In this document: in pieces, positions 41,795 to 50,586 of the stretch | Position numbering within the stretch: position 1 is the first letter of the stretch | Layout of the letters: every line of letters starts with the position of its first letter | Origin: Bacillota bacterium | Lineage (GTDB): Bacteria; Bacillota_I; Bacilli_A; RFN20; CAG-288 | Direction: 5' to 3' | Length of the DNA stretch: 64,000 bases | Assembly: GCA_023459795.1 (NCBI GenBank) | Contig: JAEWSP010000008.1 | Coordinates: 1-64,000, forward strand | Notes under the pieces: generated by a model | The model's input: only the letters and a program-made list of their open reading frames with translations | What the model was told of the DNA's origin: nothing | Database searches by the model: none | Made by a program: the position numbers and the translations under genes

Positions 41795-41935
41795 CTAGTC
41801 CAACTTCGAAAACTGATCGGCAGTAGCGCCGCATTCCGGGCAAATGAAATCTGCCGGAAGCGTCTCTTCCGTAGTCTCGTAGACATATCCGCAGACGTTG
41901 CATTGGAAATGATGGATCTTCTTTTCCTCTTCCAT
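41795..41935 (-). CDS. Rubredoxin-type small iron protein
   Basis: 46 residues: CNVCGYVYE (Cys12, Cys15) and CPECGATAD (Cys32, Cys35) make the Fe(Cys)4 knuckles of rubredoxin, in a short version (typical 52-54). A strong SD AAGGAGG lies before the ATG. It would carry electrons, for example to a peroxide or superoxide reductase, but no redox partner is next to it. A standalone zinc-ribbon or rubrerythrin-tail fragment is the alternative. Confidence 0.85.
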   Translation of the reverse strand: MEEEKKIHHFQCNVCGYVYETTEETLPADFICPECGATADQFSKLD

Positions 41936-41990
41936 AGTGATTCCTCCTTGGAACTTCTATTATTATAACCTATCCGGAAAAAGGAACAAG

Positions 41991-42017
41991 AAAAATGCGG
42001 GGAACATCTCCCCGCAT
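41991..42017 (-). terminator. Terminator of the 145-residue hypothetical gene
   Basis: Minus strand: ATGCGGGGA, loop, TCCCCGCAT, followed by TTTTT (41991-41995). Confidence 0.85.
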
Positions 42018-42029
42018 ATCAGTTTATTT

Positions 42030-42467
42030 TTAGGCTTCTTCAGCGTAGAGGACAAGCCAACGGATTTCTTCGCTGTTCTCGGCAGTGAAGCAGCGGACAT
42101 AGAGCTTGTACTTCTTCCTTACGTTTCCGACGAATTTCAGCTTGCTGTCCGGACCGATATAGGCGAATTCCCTGTTCTCCTGTCCGTTGTTGTTGACTAG
42201 CGCCCCTTCCACTTCGAAGAGGTCCCTGGCGATTCCTTCCAAAGTATAGCCGTAGTCCCAGTCTCCCGGAGCAGGGATGGATTTACTCATATCCTTTCCG
42301 GAACGGAAGCAAATCTTGCCCTTATGGATTCTTCCCACATACTCGTAGTCCTTGTCTCCGTACAGGGAAACACCTTCCTTGAGCTTATGGGGTGCACCGA
42401 ACGCTTCTTCCACCATATAGACGCCGTCACGGACATTTCGGAAATCGACCGGGATATCGTTTCTCAT
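42030..42467 (-). CDS. Hypothetical protein, 145 residues
   Basis: Not recognised. No signal peptide or membrane segment; composition is acidic and soluble, with aromatic residues spread through it (GDKDYEYVGRIHKGKICF, YKLYVRCFTAENSEEIRWLVL). Two cysteines only. It has a GGAGG-like SD (GGAGGTTTTCC before the ATG) and its own terminator, so it is probably a real gene expressed alone. It could bind a small ligand or nucleic acid, but nothing in the sequence shows it. Confidence 0.75.
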   Translation of the reverse strand: MRNDIPVDFRNVRDGVYMVEEAFGAPHKLKEGVSLYGDKDYEYVGRIHKGKICFRSGKDMSKSIPAPGDWDYGYTLEGIARDLFEVEGALVNNNGQENREFAYIGPDSKLKFVGNVRKKYKLYVRCFTAENSEEIRWLVLYAEEA

Positions 42468-42625
42468 GGAAAACCTCCGCTGCTAACGATTGCAATGTCT
42501 TTATTCTAGCACGACAGGCAAGGAAAAAGAGAGGAGAATAGGAAACTTCTCCTGTTTCCTCTTCTTCAAGTGACGGGGAGGAAGAAAAGCAATACAATAA
42601 GGGAAGAAAGAAAGAAGGAAAACAA

Positions 42626-43993
42626 ATGAGCATACTCGGAGGAATCATTTCCTGCCATGCACCGATCCTGATCCCCGAAATCGGGAAAGGAGAGTGCGGG
42701 AAAGCAGAAAAGACGATAGAAGGCCTGAAGAAGGCTTTCCATTTGGCCGGGAAGCTGGAACCGGAGACTGTCATCCTTGTTTCTCCCCATATGGAAGGGT
42801 ACCTGGATGCCTTCAAGATCGAAGGCGGAGAAAAAGGAAGAGGAGACTTCTCCCGTTTTTCCTTCCCTGACGTAAAGGTCGGGCCTTATTCCTACGACCT
42901 GGAACTAGCCAAGAAGATCCAGGAAGAAGCCGGGAAAGAAGGAATTGCAGCAAACCTGGAAGAAGACGAGGAAGGGGATTTCGGTCAGGATCACGGATCC
43001 ATGGTCCCTCTCTATTTCCTCGACCATTCCTTCTACCGGTCCTATAAGCTTGTCCGGATATCCGTATCCGGTCTTTCCTATCCGTCGCACTACCGGATGG
43101 GAATCGCTATCCGGAAAGCAGTCGATGCCCTTGACCGGAAAGTCCTGATTCTTTCTTCCGGGGATCTTTCCCACTGCCAGAAGGAAGACGGACCATACGG
43201 ATATAAATCCTGCGGTCCGCTTTATGACAGCAGGATCATGAAAACACTCGCTGGCTGCGACTTCAAGGAGCTTCTCTCCTATGACAAGGAAGCCGTCCGC
43301 AAAGCGGAAGTCTGCGGGCATCCTTCCTTCTGTGTTTTGGCCGGATGCTTCGACGGCTACGGAGTCAAGGCTACTGCCTACTCCCATGAAGCACCATTCG
43401 GAATAGGATACGGAGTCCTCTCCTTCCTCCGAGAAGACAAGAAGGACGAGAGATGCTTCCTAGGAACGGAAAAGAAGGAAGAGACAAAAGACCCTTACGT
43501 GTCTCTTGCCAGAAGAACCATCGAAAGCTATATCGGAGAGAACAAGATCCTTTCTTCTTCCGGACTGATAGACGAAATGGTGAACCGGAAAGCAGGTGCA
43601 TTCGTAAGCATCAAGGAAGACAACGAACTGAGAGGCTGCATCGGAACAATATCCCCGTTCAGGAAGAACCTGGGAGAGGAGATCATCGCCAATGCCATCA
43701 GTGCCTCGACCAGGGATCCCCGGTTCTCTCCAATCCGGAAAAACGAACTGCCCTTCCTGAAAATCTCCGTCGATGTCCTCAGTCCTTTGGAGTCAGTCCA
43801 AGATAAAACCTTCCTGGATTCTAAGAAATACGGGGTGGTCGTAAAAAGCGGAGACAGGAGAGGATTGCTTCTTCCGGATCTCGAGGGAGTAGATACCGTA
43901 GAGGAGCAGATCTCCATTGCCTTGAAGAAAGCAGGGATCCTGGAGGAGGAGCCTTACGAACTCTTCCGCTTCACAGTGGAGAGGCATAGATGA
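42626..43993 (+). CDS. MEMO-AMMECR1 fusion protein (AmmeMemoRadiSam system A and B)
   Basis: 455 residues. About 1-265 is a MEMO domain (extradiol-dioxygenase fold; starts LGGIISCHAPILIPEIG, has HMEG and DLSHCQ motifs); about 285-455 is an AMMECR1 domain (motif LRGCIGTI, and DPRFSP). The two are separate genes in many bacteria. The family's reaction is unknown; MEMO-fold proteins bind metal, and the AMMECR1 domain binds nothing established. The radical-SAM gene starts within its last codon (ATGA overlap), so the three-domain set forms one operon and probably one pathway. Confidence 0.88.
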   Translation: MSILGGIISCHAPILIPEIGKGECGKAEKTIEGLKKAFHLAGKLEPETVILVSPHMEGYLDAFKIEGGEKGRGDFSRFSFPDVKVGPYSYDLELAKKIQEEAGKEGIAANLEEDEEGDFGQDHGSMVPLYFLDHSFYRSYKLVRISVSGLSYPSHYRMGIAIRKAVDALDRKVLILSSGDLSHCQKEDGPYGYKSCGPLYDSRIMKTLAGCDFKELLSYDKEAVRKAEVCGHPSFCVLAGCFDGYGVKATAYSHEAPFGIGYGVLSFLREDKKDERCFLGTEKKEETKDPYVSLARRTIESYIGENKILSSSGLIDEMVNRKAGAFVSIKEDNELRGCIGTISPFRKNLGEEIIANAISASTRDPRFSPIRKNELPFLKISVDVLSPLESVQDKTFLDSKKYGVVVKSGDRRGLLLPDLEGVDTVEEQISIALKKAGILEEEPYELFRFTVERHR

Positions 43994-44802
43994 TCTGCCC
44001 CCTTTGCTTCCATAAGTGTTCCTTGGAGGAAGGGAAGACGGGTTTCTGCAAAGGCAGGAAGAATGTCGGTGGAAAGATAATCCCGATCAACTACGGATTG
44101 ATAACTGCCCTTGCCCTTGACCCCGTCGAGAAGAAGCCTTTCCGGGAATTCTATCCCGGAAGGAAGATCCTTTCCGTCGGCTCCTTCGGCTGCAACCTGG
44201 CCTGCCCGTTCTGCCAGAATTTTGAGATAAGCCAGGAAATCCCTTCTAATGCAAAGAGGTTTTCTCCATCCGAGCTTGTTTCCTTGGCTGTTTCCCTGAA
44301 GAAGGAAGGAAACATCGGGATTGCCTTTACCTATAACGAACCCATGATCGATCCGGAAATGATCAGGGATACGTTCCTTCTGGCCAAGAAGGAAAGACTG
44401 AAGACGGCCGTTGTCACGAACGGCTGCTTTACCCCTTATGCTTTATCCCTGGTTCTGCCCTATACGGACGGGATGAGTATCGACCTGAAGGGATTCACTC
44501 CTTCTTTCTTCCAGGAAATCCACGGAGATCTAAAAACCACGAAAGAATTCATCCGGCTAGCAGCCTCTTCCTGCCATGTGGAACTGGTGACCTTGGTCGT
44601 AACAAGACACAACGATGATCCTGTAGTCTTCGAGAAAGAGGTGCTTTGGATTGCTTCCATCAGCCCTTCCATTCCTCTCCACATCACCCGCTATTTTCCC
44701 CGTTACAAGGAGAAGGAAGAGAGCACAAGCCTCTCCACTCTCTTGTCCTTTGAAGAAATCGCCAAGAAGTATCTTTCCCATGTCTACTTAGGAAACATAT
44801 AG
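43990..44802 (+). CDS. Radical SAM enzyme of the AmmeMemoRadiSam system
   Basis: 270 residues. The iron-sulfur motif is in GCNLACPFCQNFEIS (Cys68, Cys72, Cys75; C-x3-C-x2-C). A separate Cys-rich N-terminus (Cys3, Cys6, Cys10, Cys20) may hold a second metal site. It resembles pyruvate-formate-lyase activating enzymes, and the family often carries the name 'AmmeMemoRadiSam system radical SAM enzyme'. Starts 4 bases before the end of the fusion gene, so translation is coupled. The target is unknown; glycyl-radical activation or a metal-peptide modification are guesses. Confidence 0.9.
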   Translation: MICPLCFHKCSLEEGKTGFCKGRKNVGGKIIPINYGLITALALDPVEKKPFREFYPGRKILSVGSFGCNLACPFCQNFEISQEIPSNAKRFSPSELVSLAVSLKKEGNIGIAFTYNEPMIDPEMIRDTFLLAKKERLKTAVVTNGCFTPYALSLVLPYTDGMSIDLKGFTPSFFQEIHGDLKTTKEFIRLAASSCHVELVTLVVTRHNDDPVVFEKEVLWIASISPSIPLHITRYFPRYKEKEESTSLSTLLSFEEIAKKYLSHVYLGNI

Positions 44803-44878
44803 CCGGAAAGGATAAGCAATACTATCTTTTCGAACATAGGCAAACAGTCTTTTCGCTTTTCTTTTCCGGTATAAAAAA

Positions 44879-44910
44879 ACCACCTGCAAGTCGCAGGTGG
44901 TACTTTTTTT
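44879..44910. terminator. Bidirectional terminator between the radical SAM gene and tRNA-Phe
   Basis: ACCACCTGC, loop AAGTC, GCAGGTGGT followed by ACTTTTTTT on plus and by TTTTTTT on minus. Confidence 0.9.
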
Positions 44911-44913
44911 CAG

Positions 44914-44989
44914 TGGTGGCCCAAGGCAGGGTTGAACTGCCGACACCAGCATTTTCAGTGCTGTGCTCTGCCAGCTGAGCTATCGGGCC
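44914..44989 (-). tRNA. tRNA-Phe (GAA)
   Basis: Acceptor GGCCCGA/TTGGGCC, anticodon stem CAGCA/TGCTG with loop CTGAAAA, T arm GGCAGTTCAACCCTGCC, discriminator A and encoded CCA (44914-44916). Confidence 0.96.
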
Positions 44990-45020
44990 ACGTAAACAGG
45001 CGTCTTTTAAGCGCTTTGAT

Positions 45021-45049
45021 ATTCTAGCAAAGGGACCCGTTGATTTCAA
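45021..45049 (-). promoter_or_regulatory. tRNA-Phe promoter
   Basis: Minus strand: -35 TTGAAA (45044-45049), 17-base spacer, -10 TAGAAT (45021-45026), about 32 bases before the tRNA 5' end. Confidence 0.7.
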
Positions 45050-45125
45050 GACTTTTCGTAGTCCTTTCACAAAACCCGTTTCTTCCCACAAAGAAAGAGG
45101 ATTGTGCTCTTCCCCTGGTGCAAAG

Positions 45126-45155
45126 TGTGGACAATTTGTAGACATTTTGTGGACA
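45126..45155 (+). repeat. Three 11-bp spaced TGTnGACA repeats upstream of the Sel1 gene
   Basis: TGTGGACA (45126-45133), TGTAGACA (45137-45144), TGTGGACA (45148-45155): starts are 11 bases apart, so all sites face one side of the helix. They resemble DnaA boxes (TGTGGATAA) only loosely. They may be regulator-binding sites for the Sel1 gene or the divergent tRNA-Phe promoter. Confidence 0.4.
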
Positions 45156-45225
45156 TAAAGTACCCATTCGATTGGATTCTAGAAAAGAAAAGGTTTATGC
45201 TACCCCGGAAAGCAAAGGAAAAGGC

Positions 45226-46221
45226 ATGAAAAACGATAAAAAAGAAGAAACTATGGAGGATTTCCTCAGGTGTGTGAAGAAGGATAGGAGGCCCTGGCTT
45301 CACCCTATATCCCCCTTTGAACGGCTCCGGTTGAAGATCGAGATAGGGAAGATGCTTGAAAAAGGAGAAGAGGAGGAAGGTTTTCTGTCCTCCGTGCTTC
45401 TTTATCTCGCTATGAAGAATCCTTCCTCACCGCTTCCGGAGATTCCTTTGCTGGTTCTCAAGCAGCAGGCAAAGAAAGGAGACAAGCCTTCCCTTTTCCT
45501 CCTCGGGCTTCTTGCCGAGAGAGGAATCCTTCCCGGAGTGAACGAGGAAGAAGCTTTCCCTTTCTTCCTTCTCTCCGGCCTTGAGGAATCCCTGGAGATT
45601 ATCGGAGAGGACTACCTGTTCGGGAAGGGAACCACCCAGGACATACCACTTGCAAGGAAATACCTGGAAAAGGCCGCACCGACTGGAAGAAGGAACCGGA
45701 GTCTCGGTTTTTTGCTTCTGGAGGAAGGAAAAGACGACCTGGAGAATAAAAAAGGGTACCTGATGCTGAAGAAGGAGGAAGACTCCAGAGACGGACTTTC
45801 CTCTTACCTCATCGGCAAATGCTACCTTGCCGGGAAAGGGGTGAGGAAAAGCGATCGCCTTGCCTTCTCCCACTTCATCCTGGGAGTGGAATACGGGAAT
45901 AAGCGCTGCTGCAAGGAAGCGGGCTTCCTTGCCCTGGAAGGGAGAGGAACGGAAAAGGACCCGGAGCTGGCCTATACCTACTTCCAAAGGGACAAAGAGG
46001 ATCCGGACTGCTTGAGGGAGGCTGGGATCTGTCTGGAGGCTTCCCACCCGGAATGGGAGGAGGAGATTCTCCAATCCTACAGGAAAGCGGCATTGCTGGG
46101 GGATATTGAAGCAGGGCGTCTCTTAACAAGTCATCTTCTAGCCCACAAAGAAATCAGTTTGGTCAAAGAAGGCAGGCTATTCATCGCTCCTTCCAAGATC
46201 CGGCCGGCACTAGGCTCTTGA
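45226..46221 (+). CDS. Sel1-like repeat protein
   Basis: 331 residues from ATG 45226, preferred because AAGGAAAAGG lies just upstream (a TTG at 45172 has none). Several Sel1-type (TPR-like) helix pairs can be read: SLFLLGLLAERGILPGVNEEEAFPF, then SYLIGKCYLAGKGVRKSDRLAF, then LALEGRGTEKDPELAYTYF. Such proteins bind other proteins as adaptors. There is no signal peptide, so it is cytoplasmic. The N-terminal about 100 residues are charged. The partner is unknown. Confidence 0.75.
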   Translation: MKNDKKEETMEDFLRCVKKDRRPWLHPISPFERLRLKIEIGKMLEKGEEEEGFLSSVLLYLAMKNPSSPLPEIPLLVLKQQAKKGDKPSLFLLGLLAERGILPGVNEEEAFPFFLLSGLEESLEIIGEDYLFGKGTTQDIPLARKYLEKAAPTGRRNRSLGFLLLEEGKDDLENKKGYLMLKKEEDSRDGLSSYLIGKCYLAGKGVRKSDRLAFSHFILGVEYGNKRCCKEAGFLALEGRGTEKDPELAYTYFQRDKEDPDCLREAGICLEASHPEWEEEILQSYRKAALLGDIEAGRLLTSHLLAHKEISLVKEGRLFIAPSKIRPALGS

Positions 46222-46268
46222 AGGAGAAACGCCGTCTTCTTCCTTCCCGCTGATTAGCCCTCCTCTTA

Positions 46269-46277
46269 TGGTAAAAT
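46269..46277 (+). promoter_or_regulatory. Extended -10 promoter of the helicase gene
   Basis: TGGTAAAAT (46269-46277), an extended -10; the ATG at 46285 is 7 bases later, near the predicted start of transcription, and no SD is present. Confidence 0.45.
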
Positions 46278-46284
46278 ATACGTT

Positions 46285-48696
46285 ATGAAATCTCTTTGCC
46301 TATCTGTCCACGACATCGTGGATGTAATCCTCCGGAAGGGCCACCTGGACAACCGGATCTTCAACCGCGCAAGCATGTACGAAGGCTCCCGCCTGCATTC
46401 CCTATACCAGAGCGAACAGGGAGCCAAATACCAGGCGGAAATACCGCTGGAAGCAACCTTTGTTTCCTCGGGTTTTACTTTCCTTGTCAACGGCAAGGCG
46501 GATGGCGTTATAAAGCATGAAGACGGCAGCTATACGGTGGAAGAGATCAAGACCACTGTTGCCGACCTCGACGAGTTCTCCAAGGACCAGGGGGAATGGC
46601 ATCTGGGACAGGCATTGTTCTATGCCTGCATGCTCGTAAGGAAGGAAGGGCTGGAGTCTATCGAAGTCCTCCTGACGTACATGAAGCAGAACAACTACCA
46701 TATCCGTAAACAGATCAGAAAGATATATACGAAAGAGGAATTGGAGACCTTCGTCAAGGATATCCTCTACCGTTATTCCGCCTACTGGGAGAAAGTCCTT
46801 GCCTTCAAGAAGGAAAGGGACAGAACGGTGAAGACCCTTCCCTTCCCGTTCGCCAAGCTTAGGAACGGTCAGCAGAAGATGATGGATTTTGTAACTGCAG
46901 CCTGCGAAAAGAAAGAGGAAGTCTTCATCGAAGCCCCTACCGGAATCGGAAAGACGGTTTCTACCCTCTATCCTTACATAAAGCGTTTCGGAGAAGGAAA
47001 AGCCGACCGTATCTTCTACCTTACGGGGAAGAACTCCATCAAGAAGGTAGCCATGGAAACCTGTTCCCTTTTCCAGGCGATGGGGAGCAAGATCAAATCC
47101 ATCGAGTTCACCAGCAAGGAAAGCCTCTGCTTCAACGACAAGAAAGGACACTGCAATCCTTCGGAATGCCCTTTTGCCAAGCATTATTACGACAAGCTCA
47201 ACGATGCCGTCTTCGACATCCTGAACCTGAACGACTGCATCGACCGGAAGACTTTGACGGACTTCTGCCTGGCAAGGACGATCTGCCCTTTCCAGTTCCA
47301 GCTCGATGCCTCCAAATACTGCGATGTACTGGTCCTGGACTATTCCTACGTCTATGACGTCATCGACAGGCTGGGACTTGAGGAATCCGGAATCCAGCAG
47401 ACCCATACGCTGCTTCTAGTGGACGAAGCCCATAACCTCCCTTCCCGTGTCCGGGATATGTATTCCCTGGAAATCGGAAGGGAAGACTTCCGGGAAGCAG
47501 AGAAAATCTGCATCGGGACAGTCTTCAGCGCCCTAAGGGAATACATCAAGGATGCCCTTACGGTCTTTGACCTGATCCCGGTGAACGAAGAAGACGAGGA
47601 TTATCCCCGCTATTCCCTCTTCCGTATGAACGAAGTCCCGGAAAAGCTGGAACTTGCCATCCACAATGCCATTTTGGAGATGAAGGATATCCTGAAAAGG
47701 CACACCGACCTGGTTACAGACGAATTCCTTTCCTTCTTCCACCTTCTCTACCAGTTCGAAGAGCTCCTTTCCCTTTACCAGGAACCCGATCTCTGCGACG
47801 GGTTCCTCCTCTACTGCATGGTCGACAGGAAAAAGAAACCGGACCGGATAAGGATTTCGGCTCTGGATTCCAGGCCCCTTATCGAGAAAGGCAGCAATCT
47901 CTTCGAGACGGTCTGCTACTTCTCCGCTACTCTTTCCCCGAAGGATTATTATCTGGATCTTCTCGGAGGAGACTATAAGGATACGGAGAAGCTTCTGGTC
48001 CTGGATTCCCCCTTCCCGAAGGAAAACCGCCGTGTTTTTATCGACAACCGGTATTCCCTCTACTACCGGGACAGGGACACTACCCTTTATCCGATATACG
48101 AAGAAATCAAGGAAGCCGTACAGGCAAAGAAAGGCAATTATTTCGTCTTCGTCCCCAGTTTCGAGTACCTGGATGCTCTCCGTTCCTTCTTCGTCCAGGA
48201 CCCTATAGAGGATGCCGATATCTTCTACCAGGAACATACCATGCGGGAAGAAGAGAGGGAAGCATTCCTTTCCCGCTTCCAGGCAGAGAATACGAAGACC
48301 GTTGTCGGCGTTCTGGTTATCGGCGGTGTCTTCTCGGAAGGAATCGATCTGGTCGGAAACAGGCTGATAGGATCCATCGTCATCAGCGTCGGGCTTCCCC
48401 AGATCGGATTCGAAAGAGACCAGCTGAAGAAGTATTACGACAAGAGAGGAGGCGAGGGAAATGCTGTCGGCTTTGCTTACGCCTACACCTATCCGGGAAT
48501 AAACCGAATCCTCCAGGCAGCCGGAAGAGTCATCCGGACAGACACGGACAAAGGATTCCTGCTCTTCATTGATTCTAGATTATCCTATAGCGCCTATCGT
48601 AAAATATTCGATGAGATCTACCCGGACCGGATCCGGCTCTATTCCAAGAGCCAGCTTAGAATGGTCCTAAAGAAATTCTGGGAGGACACGAAATGA
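46285..48696 (+). CDS. DinG/Rad3-type helicase with N-terminal PD-(D/E)XK nuclease
   Basis: 803 residues. N-terminal part (to about 175) has a nuclease core: GKADGVI (Asp73) and YTVEEIKT (Glu87, Lys89), as in Cas4-like exonucleases. Then an SF2 DEAH helicase: Walker A EAPTGIGKTVS (about 217-227), an iron-sulfur cysteine group (CFNDKKGHCNPSECPF and a fourth Cys near CPFQF), DEAH in LLVDEAHNL, and motif VI QAAGRVIRTDTDKG. Same arrangement as DinG-family ATP-dependent nucleases involved in repair. Overlaps lepA by 4 bases. Confidence 0.9.
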   Translation: MKSLCLSVHDIVDVILRKGHLDNRIFNRASMYEGSRLHSLYQSEQGAKYQAEIPLEATFVSSGFTFLVNGKADGVIKHEDGSYTVEEIKTTVADLDEFSKDQGEWHLGQALFYACMLVRKEGLESIEVLLTYMKQNNYHIRKQIRKIYTKEELETFVKDILYRYSAYWEKVLAFKKERDRTVKTLPFPFAKLRNGQQKMMDFVTAACEKKEEVFIEAPTGIGKTVSTLYPYIKRFGEGKADRIFYLTGKNSIKKVAMETCSLFQAMGSKIKSIEFTSKESLCFNDKKGHCNPSECPFAKHYYDKLNDAVFDILNLNDCIDRKTLTDFCLARTICPFQFQLDASKYCDVLVLDYSYVYDVIDRLGLEESGIQQTHTLLLVDEAHNLPSRVRDMYSLEIGREDFREAEKICIGTVFSALREYIKDALTVFDLIPVNEEDEDYPRYSLFRMNEVPEKLELAIHNAILEMKDILKRHTDLVTDEFLSFFHLLYQFEELLSLYQEPDLCDGFLLYCMVDRKKKPDRIRISALDSRPLIEKGSNLFETVCYFSATLSPKDYYLDLLGGDYKDTEKLLVLDSPFPKENRRVFIDNRYSLYYRDRDTTLYPIYEEIKEAVQAKKGNYFVFVPSFEYLDALRSFFVQDPIEDADIFYQEHTMREEEREAFLSRFQAENTKTVVGVLVIGGVFSEGIDLVGNRLIGSIVISVGLPQIGFERDQLKKYYDKRGGEGNAVGFAYAYTYPGINRILQAAGRVIRTDTDKGFLLFIDSRLSYSAYRKIFDEIYPDRIRLYSKSQLRMVLKKFWEDTK

Positions 48697-50531
48697 ACTT
48701 CGATCAGAAACACATCCGGAACTTCTGTGTTGTCGCCCATATCGACCACGGAAAAAGCACCTTATGCGACCGGATCCTCGAAAAGACAGGAGCTGTCGCC
48801 AAAAGAGAGCTCACCCCGCAGATGCTCGATGATATGGCTATCGAGCAGAAAAGAGGAATCACCATCCGCCTTAACGCGGTCTCCATCACCTACAAGGCAA
48901 AAGACGGGGAAACCTATCTTTTCAATCTGATCGATACCCCTGGCCACGTCGACTTCACCTACGAAGTCAGCCGTTCCCTCCGGGCCTGCGAAGGGGCTAT
49001 CCTTTTGGTTGATGCTACCCAAGGCGTCCAGGCACAGACTTTGGCAAACGGCTATCTTGCAATTGATAACAAGCTCGCCATCCTCCCTGTCATCAACAAG
49101 GTTGATTTGGCTAGCGCAGATGTCGAGAAGACCCAGCTGGAACTTATCGATACCCTTGGTATCGATCCGGACAAATGCCGCATGGTATCTGCCAAGACCG
49201 GCCTGGGAGTCGATGAACTGTTGGAACACATCGTCACGGATCTGCCTTCCCCGAAAGGGGATGCTTCCCTTCCTTTGAAGGGACTCATCTTCGATTCCAA
49301 ATTCGATTCCTACCGAGGGGTTATCATCCTTCTCCGTGTCTTCGAAGGTTCCGTCAAGGTCGGGGACAAGATCCGCCTTATGAGCAACGGGGCAGAATAC
49401 CTCGTCACGGAAGTCGGCATCCGGACTCCCAAAGAGCTGAAGACGGATTCCCTCAAGGCCGGGGAAGTCGGGTATCTTGCGGCCTCCATCAAGAACATCA
49501 AGGATGTGCAGGTCGGTGATACTCTGACTCTTTCCCAGAATCCGACCAAGGAGCCTTTCCAGGGTTTCCGTAAGATCCAGCCGATGGTCTATGCCGGACT
49601 CTATCCCAGCGACAACAAGGACTTCGAGAACCTCCACGATGCCCTCGACAAGCTTTCCTTGAATGATGCCGCTCTTGTCTACCAGCCGGAGACTTCCGTC
49701 GCTTTGGGAAGCGGGTTCCGTTGCGGCTTCGAAGGTATCCTCCACATGGAGGTCATCCAGGAGAGGCTGGAAGAGGAATACGACCTGGACCTCGTCTGCA
49801 CCGCCCCGAGCGTCGTCTATGAGATTGAGAATACGGACGGATCTATCGACTGCATCCAGAACCCGGCGGAGTTCCCTTCCGACCGGACGAAGATCAAGTC
49901 GACTTCTGAGCCTTTTGCCCATGTCTTCGTGATGTCCCCGAAGGAATATATCGGGAACATCATGTCTTTATGCCAGAACCGGAGAGGAATTTTCCTGAAT
50001 ATGTCCTACATCGACGAATCCCGGGCAAAGCTGGAATATACGATGCCGTTAAGCGAGATCGTCTTCGACTTCTTCGATAGGCTCAAAGCCTGTTCATCGG
50101 GCTATGCCTCCCTGGACTATGAAGTGACCGGGTACCAGAAGAGCGACGTGGAGAGGATGGATATCCTTCTCAACGGAGAAAAGGTTGATGCTTTGACGAC
50201 GGTCATCTTTAGGCCGACAGCCTACTACCGGGCAAGAGCAGTCGTCGACAGGCTCAAGGATGTAATCCCCAAGCAGCAGTTCGAAATACCGGTCCAGGCA
50301 GCATTCGGCAGCAAGGTTATTGCCAGGGCCGACATCAAGGCCGTACGCAAGGATGTCCTTGCCAAGTGCTACGGAGGAGATATCTCCCGCAAGAAGAAGC
50401 TTCTGGAGAAGCAGAAGAAGGGCAAGAAGAGGATGAAGGAATTCGGTAAGGTGCAGGTTCCTCAGGAAGCCTTTATCGCGATGCTGACAGTGGATGAAAG
50501 TCCCAACAGCACAGGCGGAAACGGCCATTGA
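48693..50531 (+). CDS. lepA: Elongation factor 4 (LepA)
   Basis: Ribosome-associated GTPase acting on stalled or mistranslocated ribosomes. 612 residues. G1 AHIDHGKST, G2 RGITI, G3 DTPGHVDF, G4 NKVDL and G5 SAKTG are all present; the LepA-specific C-terminus KCYGGDISRKKKLLEKQKK confirms LepA rather than TypA or EF-G. It starts within the last codons of the helicase gene (ATGA). About 90 bases to the next gene. Confidence 0.96.
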   Translation: MNFDQKHIRNFCVVAHIDHGKSTLCDRILEKTGAVAKRELTPQMLDDMAIEQKRGITIRLNAVSITYKAKDGETYLFNLIDTPGHVDFTYEVSRSLRACEGAILLVDATQGVQAQTLANGYLAIDNKLAILPVINKVDLASADVEKTQLELIDTLGIDPDKCRMVSAKTGLGVDELLEHIVTDLPSPKGDASLPLKGLIFDSKFDSYRGVIILLRVFEGSVKVGDKIRLMSNGAEYLVTEVGIRTPKELKTDSLKAGEVGYLAASIKNIKDVQVGDTLTLSQNPTKEPFQGFRKIQPMVYAGLYPSDNKDFENLHDALDKLSLNDAALVYQPETSVALGSGFRCGFEGILHMEVIQERLEEEYDLDLVCTAPSVVYEIENTDGSIDCIQNPAEFPSDRTKIKSTSEPFAHVFVMSPKEYIGNIMSLCQNRRGIFLNMSYIDESRAKLEYTMPLSEIVFDFFDRLKACSSGYASLDYEVTGYQKSDVERMDILLNGEKVDALTTVIFRPTAYYRARAVVDRLKDVIPKQQFEIPVQAAFGSKVIARADIKAVRKDVLAKCYGGDISRKKKLLEKQKKGKKRMKEFGKVQVPQEAFIAMLTVDESPNSTGGNGH

Positions 50532-50586
50532 GGGGAAAGCACTAACATTTAGTAATAAAATAGTAATTTATTATTTTGAGTTGCCT

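Noticed and set aside
45126..45155. Replication origin with DnaA boxes
   Set aside because: The three sites differ from the DnaA box and no dnaA or AT-rich unwinding element is present; kept only as regulatory repeats.
45172..45225. TTG start giving a longer Sel1 protein
   Set aside because: No SD; the ATG at 45226 has AAGGAAAAGG at the right distance.
48693..50531. TypA/BipA instead of LepA
   Set aside because: The CYGGDISRKKKLL C-terminus and motif order are LepA-specific.
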